Source: Candidatus Zixiibacteriota bacterium
GTDB taxonomy: Bacteria; Zixibacteria; MSB-5A5; JAABVY01
Assembly: GCA_011777135.1 (NCBI GenBank)
Contig: JAABVY010000219.1
Location: forward strand, 1-10,148
Length of the DNA: 10,148 nt
Reading direction: 5' to 3'
Part shown: one piece after another, positions 1 through 7,114 of the stretch
Numbering within the stretch: the stretch's first letter is position 1
Layout: the number at the start of each line of letters is the position of its first letter
The notes under the pieces: model-generated
Seen by the model: the letters and a program-made list of their open reading frames with translations, nothing else
Databases searched by the model: none
Told to the model about the DNA's origin: nothing
Translations under genes and position numbers: made by a program

Positions 1-178
1 CCGGGATAAAGCAAAGAATAACAAGCCCGATGAAGATGACTTTGCCGTAATCATTGAGAAATTTGAGATGGTTAATCCCCCACAGGCGGGCATCTCCAAG
101 GAAAGGAGAAACTGCAAAGAGAAGAGCGAATAACGCCGGCCAGATCAGCAGAAGTTTATGTCTGTATCTTGAATTCAA
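1..178 (-). CDS. N-terminal part of a membrane protein, cut by the window edge
   Basis: An open frame on the minus strand starts at a TTG at 178-176 and stays open to the left edge (59 codons). The codon just before the TTG is an in-frame TAA, and no ATG lies in the visible part, so TTG is the likely start. Only a weak GAG-type ribosome binding site is seen, about 15 nt upstream. After a short basic start (about residues 1-8: Asn-Ser-Arg-Tyr-Arg-His-Lys) comes a hydrophobic stretch at about residues 9-28, then a loop with Gly-Asp-Ala-Arg-Leu-Trp-Gly, and a second hydrophobic stretch from about residue 44. This suggests an inner-membrane protein with at least two membrane segments. The gene begins 47 nt after the pyrF stop with no terminator between, so it probably belongs to the same operon. 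I do not recognise the family, and the rest of the gene is outside the window. Confidence 0.55.
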   Translation of the reverse strand, partial: MNSRYRHKLLLIWPALFALLFAVSPFLGDARLWGINHLKFLNDYGKVIFIGLVILCFIP

Positions 179-225
179 TTATGCTAATATCCGCTCAATC
201 AGAAAATGTGATTTCCAAAATCAAA

Positions 226-1038
226 TCAAAATAATTCTAACTCCGAGAGCTCCCGGTTCAGGCGCTGCACCTCCTCGCGCGCCTTTTCGGCAAAGTCCAC
301 GCCATCGGAGGCATAGATAACTGAGCGGCTGACGTTGACGAGAGCAATCGATTTACCGTTATCGGTTCCGAACCTTGCGGACGCCTCCAGATCGCCTCCC
401 TGTGCCCCTACCCCCGGGATGAGAAATGGAAGATTGCCGGAAATATTGCGCATCTCTTTGATCTTGTCCGGATGAGAGGCTCCTACTACGAGGCCGAGGT
501 TATCATTTTTATTCCATTTCTGCACATTTTCGGCGACAATCTCATACAAAGGCTTGCCTTCAATACTTTGGAGCTGGAAATCCTGAGAGCTGGGGTTGGA
601 TGTCAGCGCCAGGACGAATGCGAATTTATCTTTATATTCAAAAAAGGGTGCCAGGGAATCCTCTCCCAGATAGGGGGAAAGTGTGATTGCGTCCCCCTCC
701 AGATACTCGAAAACCGCTCTGGCGTACATGCGAGAACTGTTTCCGATGTCGCCGCGCTTGGCATCGACAATCACCGGGACCTCAGGTGGAACCGCTTTTA
801 TTGTCGCCTTCAGCATTTCCATGCCATTCGATCCAAGCGCCTCAAAGAATGCGGAATTTGGTTTATAGGCCACACAAATGTCTGAAGTTGCTTCAATGAT
901 AAGTTTATTGAATTCCAGCACCGGATTTTCAGTCGATTTCAGGTGATCCGGAATTTTATCCAGATCTGTGTCGAGGCCCACGCAGATAAGGCTCTTACGT
1001 TCCTTGACAAGCTGGGAAATTCTTTCCTTGAATTTCAT
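226..1038 (-). CDS. pyrF: Orotidine 5'-phosphate decarboxylase (PyrF, subfamily 2)
   Basis: Decarboxylates OMP to UMP, the last step of de novo pyrimidine synthesis, in the cytoplasm. With the ATG at 1038 the protein has 270 residues, the usual size of the longer PyrF subfamily 2 (about 270-300). Visible motifs: an N-terminal CVGLDTD strand, the catalytic DAKRGDIG motif (about residues 92-99) whose Lys and Asp form the charged active-site network, and the phosphate-binding loop GVGAQGG (about 209-215). The start is ambiguous. A GTG at 1047 has AGGA 7 nt upstream, while the ATG at 1038 has GGTGG 5 nt upstream. The first would add Met-Val-Thr. Either start lies inside the end of pyrD (44- or 53-nt overlap), so translation is probably coupled to pyrD. 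It stops with TGA at 226-228. The function call is secure; only the start is in doubt. Confidence 0.95.
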   Translation of the reverse strand: MKFKERISQLVKERKSLICVGLDTDLDKIPDHLKSTENPVLEFNKLIIEATSDICVAYKPNSAFFEALGSNGMEMLKATIKAVPPEVPVIVDAKRGDIGNSSRMYARAVFEYLEGDAITLSPYLGEDSLAPFFEYKDKFAFVLALTSNPSSQDFQLQSIEGKPLYEIVAENVQKWNKNDNLGLVVGASHPDKIKEMRNISGNLPFLIPGVGAQGGDLEASARFGTDNGKSIALVNVSRSVIYASDGVDFAEKAREEVQRLNRELSELELF

Positions 1039-1957
1039 GGTTACCACCCATTTTTCCTATTAATTCCGATATATCGGATAAATTAATTTGTTTCAAATAA
1101 TCAACCAAACCCTCGGCTGCTTTCACCGTGCAGTCGGGATTGACAAAATTGGCCGTCCCGAACTGAACCAGCGAGGCACCTACTATCATAAATTCGGCCA
1201 CATCAAGATGGTTCATTATTCCGCCAATTCCGATCAATGGAATTTTCACGGTATTATAAACCTGCCAGACTTTGGCCAGGGCTACCGGTTTTATGGCGGG
1301 ACCCGATAATCCACCTGTAATATTTGTTAAAATCGGCTTGAATGTCCAGTGATTTACTCCCATTCCGACCAAAGTATTAATTAGCGAGAGGCAATCCGCC
1401 CCTCCTTCCTCGGCTGCCTTTGCAATCTCCGCTATGCTTGTTACATTGGGCGAAAGCTTGATTATCAAGGGATAACGGGAGATCTTTCTCAGTGCAGACG
1501 TCAATTCATGAGCCCGTTTGGCGCTGGATGAAAACTCCAGTCCGTCAGCGCCGACATTGGGACAGGATATATTGATCTCCAGCATATCGATGCCGTCGGT
1601 ATCATTCAGCCGTTCTACCGTATATGTATATTCCTCCATCGAGAAACCGGCTACATTGACGATGATCCGAGTATCCAGGGTCTTCAGGAAAGGGATTTTC
1701 TCTTCGATAAATTTATCCACCCCCACATTGGCCAGACCGATGGCGTTGAGCATACCAGCTGCTGTTTCATGTGTTCGTGGCGGGGGATGGCCGGGCCGGG
1801 GATGTTTGGTTATCGATTTAGTTACTATTCCCCCGAGTTTAGAGAGGTCGATGATCTTGTTGAATTCTTCGCCGTAGCCGAATGTGCCCGATGCAGTCAG
1901 GATCGGATTTCTGAATTTGATCCCGCAGATTTCGATTGAGAGATTGGCAATACTCAT
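995..1957 (-). CDS. pyrD: Dihydroorotate dehydrogenase, class 1B catalytic subunit (PyrD)
   Basis: FMN-containing catalytic subunit that oxidises dihydroorotate to orotate. In class 1B it forms a complex with PyrK, which passes electrons to NAD+. The 320-residue protein shows the NPILTASGTFGYG segment (17-29), a conserved Lys at 47, the MLNAIGLAN substrate loop (69-77), the NISCPN motif with the catalytic Cys at 132 (class 1 enzymes use Cys as the base), GGLSGPAIKP (215-224) and the FMN-phosphate loop IPLIGIGGI (239-247). No N-terminal membrane extension is present, which excludes class 2. The ATG overlaps the pyrK stop in an ATGA (1954-1957), as expected for translational coupling of the two subunits. 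The protein seems to end naturally near residue 303. About 17 further residues are encoded within the start of pyrF and look like a run-on tail. Confidence 0.96.
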   Translation of the reverse strand: MSIANLSIEICGIKFRNPILTASGTFGYGEEFNKIIDLSKLGGIVTKSITKHPRPGHPPPRTHETAAGMLNAIGLANVGVDKFIEEKIPFLKTLDTRIIVNVAGFSMEEYTYTVERLNDTDGIDMLEINISCPNVGADGLEFSSSAKRAHELTSALRKISRYPLIIKLSPNVTSIAEIAKAAEEGGADCLSLINTLVGMGVNHWTFKPILTNITGGLSGPAIKPVALAKVWQVYNTVKIPLIGIGGIMNHLDVAEFMIVGASLVQFGTANFVNPDCTVKAAEGLVDYLKQINLSDISELIGKMGGNHEIQGKNFPACQGT

Positions 1958-2748
1958 AATTCCACCTCATCCGCATCGAATACAGGTCCGTCCTGGCAGA
2001 CACGATAATAATCGTTATTTCCGCGCATCTTGACAGCACATCCAAGGCAGGTGCCGACCCCGCAGGGCATCGCTCCCTCCAGCGAAAGTTGACAGGGGAG
2101 CCTGAAACTAATGGCAATCTGGCTAAGACGTTTCATCATCGCATTAGGCCCGCAGGAATATATCCTGATTTTTTCATGCCGCAACTTCTTAGCAAAGCGA
2201 GCCTCGAACAAGTCGGTCACAAAACCGTGAAAACCGAAACTCCCGTCATCGGTCGAGATCTCCAATGGAATATCGAGCCTGAGCAAATCATCGGCCATCG
2301 GTTTTTCGGCTATGGTTTTCATTCCAAACAGAAATAGAATATTTTCCTTCGGGAATTGCTGTTTCTCTATCAAATGCCTGCTGAAAAAATAGAGTGGGGG
2401 AAAGCCCACCCCGCCTGCAACCATAACAGCCAGTTCGCCGTTCTCAGGCAGTTTGAAGCTGTTTCCGAGGGGGCCGAGGCAATCGAATTCTTCATCTATT
2501 TCGGCCTGAGAGAGAATATTCGTCCCCTTGCCAACTGTCCTGAAAACCATCTCGAAAGTCTTGCCTTCAGCGTAATGAATGCTCATGGGACGCCGGAATA
2601 TGGGATCGAGTCCCCTGGAAACCTTGATCTGAACGAAATTGGCGGGAAGAGCCCGGGAAGCGAGGCTTGCTCCCTCGAACTTGAGATGAAACAGGTCGGG
2701 CAGAAGCTGCTTTTTTTCCACCACCCTCACACCGGGATTGAAAATCAT
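1954..2748 (-). CDS. pyrK: Dihydroorotate dehydrogenase electron transfer subunit (PyrK)
   Basis: FAD/[2Fe-2S] subunit that carries electrons from PyrD's FMN to NAD+. A longer open frame begins at 2802, but the ATG at 2748 is the better start. It follows AGGGA at a 5-nt distance, overlaps the stop of the upstream lipoprotein gene in an ATGA, and gives 264 residues, the normal PyrK length. In that numbering: the FAD-binding motif RRPMS (about 52-56), the NAD-binding GGVGFPP loop (112-118), a CGP motif of ferredoxin-reductase-like folds (199-201), and a C-terminal [2Fe-2S] site with Cys 229, 234, 237 and 251 (C-x4-C-x2-C-x13-C), the PyrK hallmark. It sits directly before pyrD with a 4-nt overlap, which supports a PyrD2K2 complex. 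Nothing unusual was seen in the key residues. Confidence 0.95.
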   Translation of the reverse strand: MIFNPGVRVVEKKQLLPDLFHLKFEGASLASRALPANFVQIKVSRGLDPIFRRPMSIHYAEGKTFEMVFRTVGKGTNILSQAEIDEEFDCLGPLGNSFKLPENGELAVMVAGGVGFPPLYFFSRHLIEKQQFPKENILFLFGMKTIAEKPMADDLLRLDIPLEISTDDGSFGFHGFVTDLFEARFAKKLRHEKIRIYSCGPNAMMKRLSQIAISFRLPCQLSLEGAMPCGVGTCLGCAVKMRGNNDYYRVCQDGPVFDADEVEL

Positions 2749-4868
2749 TGTCGTCCCTTGATCTCGGGCGGCAGCTCCACCCTTATTCTGTAAAACTGCC
2801 ATTGGTCAATAAACTCCGGCGGTATTTGTCCAACATCGAATTCTGTGTATCTTAATGCTTCGACAGCCGCTTCGTCAATCTCTTTTATCCCCGAGGGCTG
2901 TAAAATTCTCCAATCGGTGGGTTTGCCCAGGAAGTCGATTTTGACCATAAAGCCGACATATCCTTCAAAGCGAGAATAATAGGCAGAGGGAGGGTAAACA
3001 AAATCTCCCTCTTTTATCGGATCCCCATCTACAACATGCAGGGTATCAATCAAGGTAGCTATTTCATTGGCAGTGATGGTGTCCGTCCCGATTACGACTA
3101 GATCCCGATCATCTTCAATCACATCCTGATCTCCCGGCAATACCGTGTCCTGGGGGATAGTGTCCTGTTGTTGCTGGGGTATTCGGGGCTTGGGCACGAC
3201 TTTCCTGCCCAGTTTGACCAGAGCGGAATCTCCATACGGCGTGCCGGCATACTCATCCGCGACAGCCTGATAGGCAAGGATGATTACAGAATCGGGCACT
3301 GAGGTCGAGTCGGCCGGGTCCCATTCCTCGGGTGTAACATATTTCTCAGTCAACCAGGCCTTGGCATAAGCGGCCTTGGGAGCATATCTGGAATTTGGGA
3401 ATTCATCGACAATGCTCTGCAAGAGAATCATTGCTGAATCGATATTATCTTCATTGAATATGAGCCTTTCTGCAGTTTTGTATCTCTGCCCGGCATAATC
3501 AGCATCAATTCTTTCCAGACTTATATTTAACTCCATGGCGGCCTCTTCCACTTGATCGCTGGAGGGATAATCCTCAATCACCCGCCTGTATTGGGCCCGG
3601 GAGCTGTCTTTCATTCCGAGGTGCTTGTCAAAAATGTATCCTCGTGCCAGAAGCGCCTTGGGAGCATATTCGCTTTCCGGGAAGCTGTCGATTACCATCT
3701 GGAATTCATAAAGGGCGGTATCCGGGTTTTCGAGTTCGAAAACATATAATTCCGCCAGCTGGAACTGGCTCTGCGCGGCGCCCTCCAGATCTTCCGCCGT
3801 TGCCGCCTGTCGATATTGAGAAAGCTTTGAAATATTTGCACTTCTTTCCAGGGCCATCTGATAAACCTCAGAACGCCTATTGGCGGTCATCGAGGAGTCA
3901 TACATCATTTTTGCCGTTTCCAGGTCGCTGAGTTCCAGCATATAAATCTCGCCCATCCTGTAATAGGCGCGCGCTGCAGATTCCGACCTTTGAAATTCCT
4001 CCGTGATCTGGGCATATTCGTCAACCGCGGCCTCAAGATCGCCCTTGATCTCAAGCGCCTCGGCCAGTTTGAGCCTGATCATACCCGCAGAGGTGTAAAA
4101 TTTTTCATCCTTGGATAATTTTTCGAATATTGCATAACCGGAATCAATCATATCAAGCGCATAATAAGATTCACCCGCATTGAATTGCGACTGAAAATAC
4201 AAGCTGTCAGAGGGGCCATAATCGGCAACATTCAGGTAAGCATTCTTTGAGGCCTCATAATTTTCCAGGGAATCATAGGCCTGGCCAATCTTGAATTGCA
4301 CCCGAGGAGCCAGATTGGCATCGGCATACTTCTCGAGATAACTCGTATAGTATTTCACGGCCTCCTCAAAATTACCCTCATTGAATTCGATTTCGCCGAT
4401 CATATACTGCGCTTCGGCCTTCCATTTCCTGTTTTTTGTGACCGAATCGACCTGTATGAATGACTGGCGGGCAAGGATATATTCTTCCTGTTTAAGTCTG
4501 CATTTGCCCAGATAGAAGAGGGCCCTGTCATAATAATCCGATTCAGGATAGGCCGCCAAAAGTTCACGGAATTTGCGTTCTGATTTGGAAAAATCACCCA
4601 GATGGTAGTAGGATTTGCCTATAATATAAAGTGCGTCATCAACATACTTGCTGTCGGGGTGATCTGTTATCACTTTCAGGGATTTTTCTATTGCCGCCTG
4701 ATATTGATTGGCGGAACCTCCGACCGCCTCATCGGAGCCCTGCTTTTCCCGCCTGTCCTCAGCCTCATTAAAATTTTTCTTGGCAAGATAGAAAGTGTTG
4801 AAATAAACACATCCTGAGAAAAGCAGCGTTATCGATATTACTATTGCTGTGAGTTTAAAGAATCTCAT
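2745..4868 (-). CDS. TPR-repeat lipoprotein with C-terminal TonB domain
   Basis: A 707-residue envelope protein. The N-terminus is a lipoprotein signal: Arg and Lys, a hydrophobic core at about residues 7-17, then LFSGC with the acylated Cys at 20. Residue +2 is Val, not Asp, so by the enterobacterial sorting rule it would go to the outer membrane; this is an inference. The mature start has a Tyr-Phe-Asn-Thr-Phe-Tyr run, as in many FCB-group TPR lipoproteins. Residues about 50-550 are TPR-like helical repeats with recurrent A-x-Y/F and HPDS/YPES/FPNS turns, resembling BamD/YbgF-type proteins. A Pro/Gln/Asp-rich linker (about 559-590, QQQQ at 565-568) leads to a TonB C-terminal domain at about 623-699: YPPSAYY, then GYVGFMVKIDFLGKP, the PSG turn, DEAAVEAL and a final strand. 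The gene overlaps the radical SAM gene by 14 nt and pyrK by 4 nt. Its substrate or partner is unknown; a role in outer-membrane assembly or energy coupling is a guess. Confidence 0.85.
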   Translation of the reverse strand: MRFFKLTAIVISITLLFSGCVYFNTFYLAKKNFNEAEDRREKQGSDEAVGGSANQYQAAIEKSLKVITDHPDSKYVDDALYIIGKSYYHLGDFSKSERKFRELLAAYPESDYYDRALFYLGKCRLKQEEYILARQSFIQVDSVTKNRKWKAEAQYMIGEIEFNEGNFEEAVKYYTSYLEKYADANLAPRVQFKIGQAYDSLENYEASKNAYLNVADYGPSDSLYFQSQFNAGESYYALDMIDSGYAIFEKLSKDEKFYTSAGMIRLKLAEALEIKGDLEAAVDEYAQITEEFQRSESAARAYYRMGEIYMLELSDLETAKMMYDSSMTANRRSEVYQMALERSANISKLSQYRQAATAEDLEGAAQSQFQLAELYVFELENPDTALYEFQMVIDSFPESEYAPKALLARGYIFDKHLGMKDSSRAQYRRVIEDYPSSDQVEEAAMELNISLERIDADYAGQRYKTAERLIFNEDNIDSAMILLQSIVDEFPNSRYAPKAAYAKAWLTEKYVTPEEWDPADSTSVPDSVIILAYQAVADEYAGTPYGDSALVKLGRKVVPKPRIPQQQQDTIPQDTVLPGDQDVIEDDRDLVVIGTDTITANEIATLIDTLHVVDGDPIKEGDFVYPPSAYYSRFEGYVGFMVKIDFLGKPTDWRILQPSGIKEIDEAAVEALRYTEFDVGQIPPEFIDQWQFYRIRVELPPEIKGRQ

Positions 4869-5745
4869 CTTGAAACCAACCGTTGCTTAGATTATACTTT
4901 TCCATTAACCTTTTGGCAATAGCATACTCCTTTTTAGTTATACGCCTGGAAATCTGCGGATATTCATGCGCCCTGAAGGCCGGAAAATACTGCGACATCA
5001 GTGATATATACGTATTTGGCGATATTTTTTCTGAAATAAACTTGAATATCTCCTCTGATCTGGAGAGATTATTGGGTAGCACCAGATGCCTGATAAGAAG
5101 TCCGCGGGTGGCGACATCATTTTCATCGGTCTGCAGATCACCCACCTGCCTGTGCATCTCTGCAATAGCTGCCCGGTTGATCTCAGGATAATTTGGAGCG
5201 GAGGAATAACATCCAGCAGCATTTTCATCGCCATAGCGCATATCCGGCATATATATCTCAATCAAACCTTCCATCATTCGTAATGTCTCGACTTTGTCAT
5301 ATCCTGAGGAATTATATACTATGGGTATCTTCAGTCCTCGATCGCGGGCAGTAACGATGGCATCGGCGATTTGAGCATTAAAATGGGTAGGGGTGACAAA
5401 ATTGATATTGTGCGCCCCGAGTTCCTGCAGGCGAAGCATTGAATCCACCAGAGTCAGGGGCGAGACCTCGCGCCCGTTTTGCAACTGGCTAATCGGGTAA
5501 TTCTGGCAGTAAATGCAGTTTAAGTTGCAGCCTGTGAGGAAGATAGTCCCGCTACCGTTAAACCCGGAAATGGGCGGTTCCTCGCCGAAATGCAGATTGG
5601 CTGACGAGATTTTGATGCTATCCGTTTGTCCGCATATGCCTGTCTCGCCCATGGTTCTATCCACATAACATTCACGGGGACAGAGATCACAGTCTTTCAA
5701 ACGCTGCAGCAGTAACTTTGTGTTTTTTCGATGAGTTGAGATCAT
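4855..5745 (-). CDS. PflX-like (COG1313) radical SAM protein
   Basis: Radical S-adenosylmethionine protein resembling the pyruvate formate-lyase activase-like group COG1313. With the ATG at 5745 it has 296 residues. The TTG at 5754 would add three residues but has no ribosome binding site, whereas GGAA lies about 5 nt before the ATG. The radical SAM cluster motif is C-x3-C-x2-C at Cys 73, 77 and 80 (TGCNLNCIYCQNY), preceded by a GSGTIFL strand. An extra N-terminal Cys set (19, 22, 26, 38; CDLCPREC then GETGICG) is typical of this group and could bind another metal or cluster. Later segments (IPIVYNSSGYD, LIEIYMPDMRYGD) fit the radical SAM barrel. No glycyl-radical enzyme is nearby, so its substrate is not indicated, and the name pflA would be wrong. 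It starts 11 nt after the sirtuin stop and overlaps the lipoprotein gene by 14 nt. Confidence 0.85.
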   Translation of the reverse strand: MISTHRKNTKLLLQRLKDCDLCPRECYVDRTMGETGICGQTDSIKISSANLHFGEEPPISGFNGSGTIFLTGCNLNCIYCQNYPISQLQNGREVSPLTLVDSMLRLQELGAHNINFVTPTHFNAQIADAIVTARDRGLKIPIVYNSSGYDKVETLRMMEGLIEIYMPDMRYGDENAAGCYSSAPNYPEINRAAIAEMHRQVGDLQTDENDVATRGLLIRHLVLPNNLSRSEEIFKFISEKISPNTYISLMSQYFPAFRAHEYPQISRRITKKEYAIAKRLMEKYNLSNGWFQDEIL

Positions 5746-5756
5746 GGTTTCCAATA

Positions 5757-6491
5757 TTATACGTCGATTCCGGCAGCCATAAGAAGCCGGGGAAGAATTT
5801 CTCCCGAGGGTCCCAGAAGAACCTCGTCAGCATACGTGGAAAGCTCTGTTTCTTGAACGTTGATTTCTACCAGATATGCCCCTCTCTGCTTGGCTGCAAT
5901 CGGAAGCCCGGCAGCAGGATATACTATGGCAGAGGTACCCACCGAGAAGAAGAGGTCACATTGAAAAGATTTTTTGTGAGCCTCGGCAAAAACGTCCGCC
6001 GGCAGCATTTCACCGAACCAGACGACATCAGGACGGATCATCCCCCCACAATCGCACTTGGGGATAGCATCTCCTTCCTTGAAATCCAGCCTGCTGATCT
6101 GTTTGCCGCAGTTGAGACATTTGTTGCGCATGATGTTGCCATGCACCTCGAGCACATTCCTGGAGCCGGCTCTTCTGTGCAAGGAGTCGACATTCTGGGT
6201 AACCAGGCAGAAATCTGAGAATTGCTCTTCCATTTTTGCCAGGGCATAATGGCCCGGATTGGGTTCGATATTATCGACAATGTCCCGCCTGTGCTGATAC
6301 CAGGCCAACACAAGATCAGGATTAGAGAGAAAAGCATTGACCGTGGCAAGTTCCTCAGCCCTGAATTTCCTCCAGATTCCCTCTTCGCCGCGAAATGTGG
6401 GCACACCGGATTCGGCCGAGACCCCGGCGCCGGTAAGGACACAGATTTTGGGGTCTTTTTTCAGCAGTTCAATTAAAGTTTCCGAAAACAT
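5757..6491 (-). CDS. cobB: Sirtuin-type NAD-dependent protein deacylase (CobB/SIRT5-like)
   Basis: Removes acyl groups from protein lysines, using NAD+ and releasing nicotinamide and O-acyl-ADP-ribose. The 244-residue protein is a bare sirtuin catalytic core. It shows the NAD loop GAGVSAESGVPTFRG (21-35), QNVDSLH (99-105), the catalytic His 117 in LEVHGN, a zinc site of Cys 125/128 and 146/148, VVWFGE (156-161) and the VGTSAIVYPAAGLP segment. Tyr 65 and Arg 68 form the Y-x2-R pair that in class III sirtuins (human SIRT5, E. coli CobB) holds the carboxylate of succinyl- or malonyl-lysine. Desuccinylase or demalonylase activity, besides deacetylation, is therefore predicted. It is the first gene of the minus-strand operon. 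No good Shine-Dalgarno lies before the ATG at 6491. Other bacterial sirtuin names are possible, but the family is certain. Confidence 0.94.
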   Translation of the reverse strand: MFSETLIELLKKDPKICVLTGAGVSAESGVPTFRGEEGIWRKFRAEELATVNAFLSNPDLVLAWYQHRRDIVDNIEPNPGHYALAKMEEQFSDFCLVTQNVDSLHRRAGSRNVLEVHGNIMRNKCLNCGKQISRLDFKEGDAIPKCDCGGMIRPDVVWFGEMLPADVFAEAHKKSFQCDLFFSVGTSAIVYPAAGLPIAAKQRGAYLVEINVQETELSTYADEVLLGPSGEILPRLLMAAGIDV

Positions 6492-6499
6492 AGCAGAAC

Positions 6500-6528
6500 A
6501 ATATGCCTTATATGAAATATTTAGTCAA
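6500..6528 (-). promoter_or_regulatory. Possible sigma-70-type promoter for the minus-strand operon
   Basis: On the minus strand TTGACT (6528-6523) is followed after 17 nt by CATATT (6505-6500), a good -35 and a moderate -10 hexamer (4 of 6 consensus bases). Transcription would start about 7 nt further on, almost at the sirtuin ATG (6491), giving a near-leaderless mRNA. That would fit the missing Shine-Dalgarno, but it rests on consensus matching in an AT-rich stretch. Confidence 0.3.
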
Positions 6529-6543
6529 GTTATTTACGGATCA

Positions 6544-6563
6544 GTAATTTATACAAAAATTAC
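6544..6563. promoter_or_regulatory. Inverted repeat in the divergent intergenic region (possible operator)
   Basis: GTAATTT and its exact reverse complement AAATTAC are separated by 6 nt, so the arms are centred about one helical turn (13 nt) apart. It lies between the divergent sirtuin operon and the DUF5683-like gene, in a 116-nt AT-rich spacer, where a dimeric regulator could control either side. There is no U-run, so it is not a classic terminator. AT-rich sequence yields such repeats by chance, so confidence is low. Confidence 0.3.
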
Positions 6564-6607
6564 AGTTTTATAGTTTATACACATTTATTATTGTATAATC
6601 AGGTGAA

Positions 6608-7114
6608 ATGGGAAAAAAATCGAAAAATATGGCAATAATTTTACTGCTGACAGGAATAATCATGGCTTCTTCCGTATCCCTGTCCGCTCAGGACAGTCTT
6701 GTGATCGAAAAGCGCAAGAGCCATTCTCCTACAGGAGCCTTATTGCGCTCGCTGGTGATTCCCGGATGGGGTCAGCTTTATAACGACAAATATATCAAGG
6801 CCGGCTTGATCGCCGGGCTGGAGTCATTTCTGATTTATCAGACCGCTTATTATTGGGATAAGACCTCAACTTATGAGGATCTTTATACCAGCGACACAAA
6901 TTCTGTCACACGACTTGATAAATTTCTGCAGTACGATCGCTACCGCGACCTGCGCAATCAACATATCTGGTTCCTGGGAATAACCGTTGTGTTTTCGATC
7001 TTTGATGCTTATGTCGATGCGCATTTGAAGAATTTCGATGTCGATATCACGCCGGATTTTGACGAAAACAGGCAGGACCTGACCCTGTGGTTAAATTTGA
7101 GTCTGCATTATTAG
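6608..7114 (+). CDS. DUF5683-like small exported/membrane protein
   Basis: A 168-residue protein of unknown function. A basic start (Gly-Lys-Lys-Ser-Lys) leads into a hydrophobic segment (about 9-25) and a likely signal peptidase I site after Ala 27 (LSA, then QDS). Next comes the segment LVIPGWGQLYNDKYIKAGL (about 49-67), the hallmark of the DUF5683 family, well represented in Bacteroidota, where a PGxGQ(I/L)YN motif precedes a membrane helix. Further hydrophobic stretches lie at about 65-80 and 120-135. The end has an alternating pattern (LTLWLNLSLHY) with a terminal aromatic, reminiscent of an outer-membrane strand but too short to prove one. The ATG at 6608 has AGGTGA ending 1 nt before it, a close but usable ribosome binding site. 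It is transcribed away from the sirtuin operon and appears to be a single-gene unit. The family call rests on the motif alone. Confidence 0.75.
   Translation: MGKKSKNMAIILLLTGIIMASSVSLSAQDSLVIEKRKSHSPTGALLRSLVIPGWGQLYNDKYIKAGLIAGLESFLIYQTAYYWDKTSTYEDLYTSDTNSVTRLDKFLQYDRYRDLRNQHIWFLGITVVFSIFDAYVDAHLKNFDVDITPDFDENRQDLTLWLNLSLHY

Noticed and set aside
472..885. 137-residue open frame on the plus strand
   Set aside because: It is antisense to pyrF, whose catalytic motifs are intact, and shows no family features.
2749..2802. N-terminal extension of pyrK to the start at 2802
   Set aside because: It would lie wholly within the lipoprotein gene. The ATG at 2748 has a ribosome binding site, an ATGA junction and gives the standard PyrK length.
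6038..6442. 134-residue open frame on the minus strand inside the sirtuin gene
   Set aside because: It is another frame of the well-supported sirtuin gene, with Ser/Pro/Cys-rich low-quality sequence.
6594..6599. Perfect TATAAT on the plus strand just before the DUF5683-like gene
   Set aside because: No acceptable -35 lies 16-18 nt upstream, and transcription would begin after the AGGTGA ribosome binding site that the gene appears to use. It is likely a chance match in AT-rich DNA.
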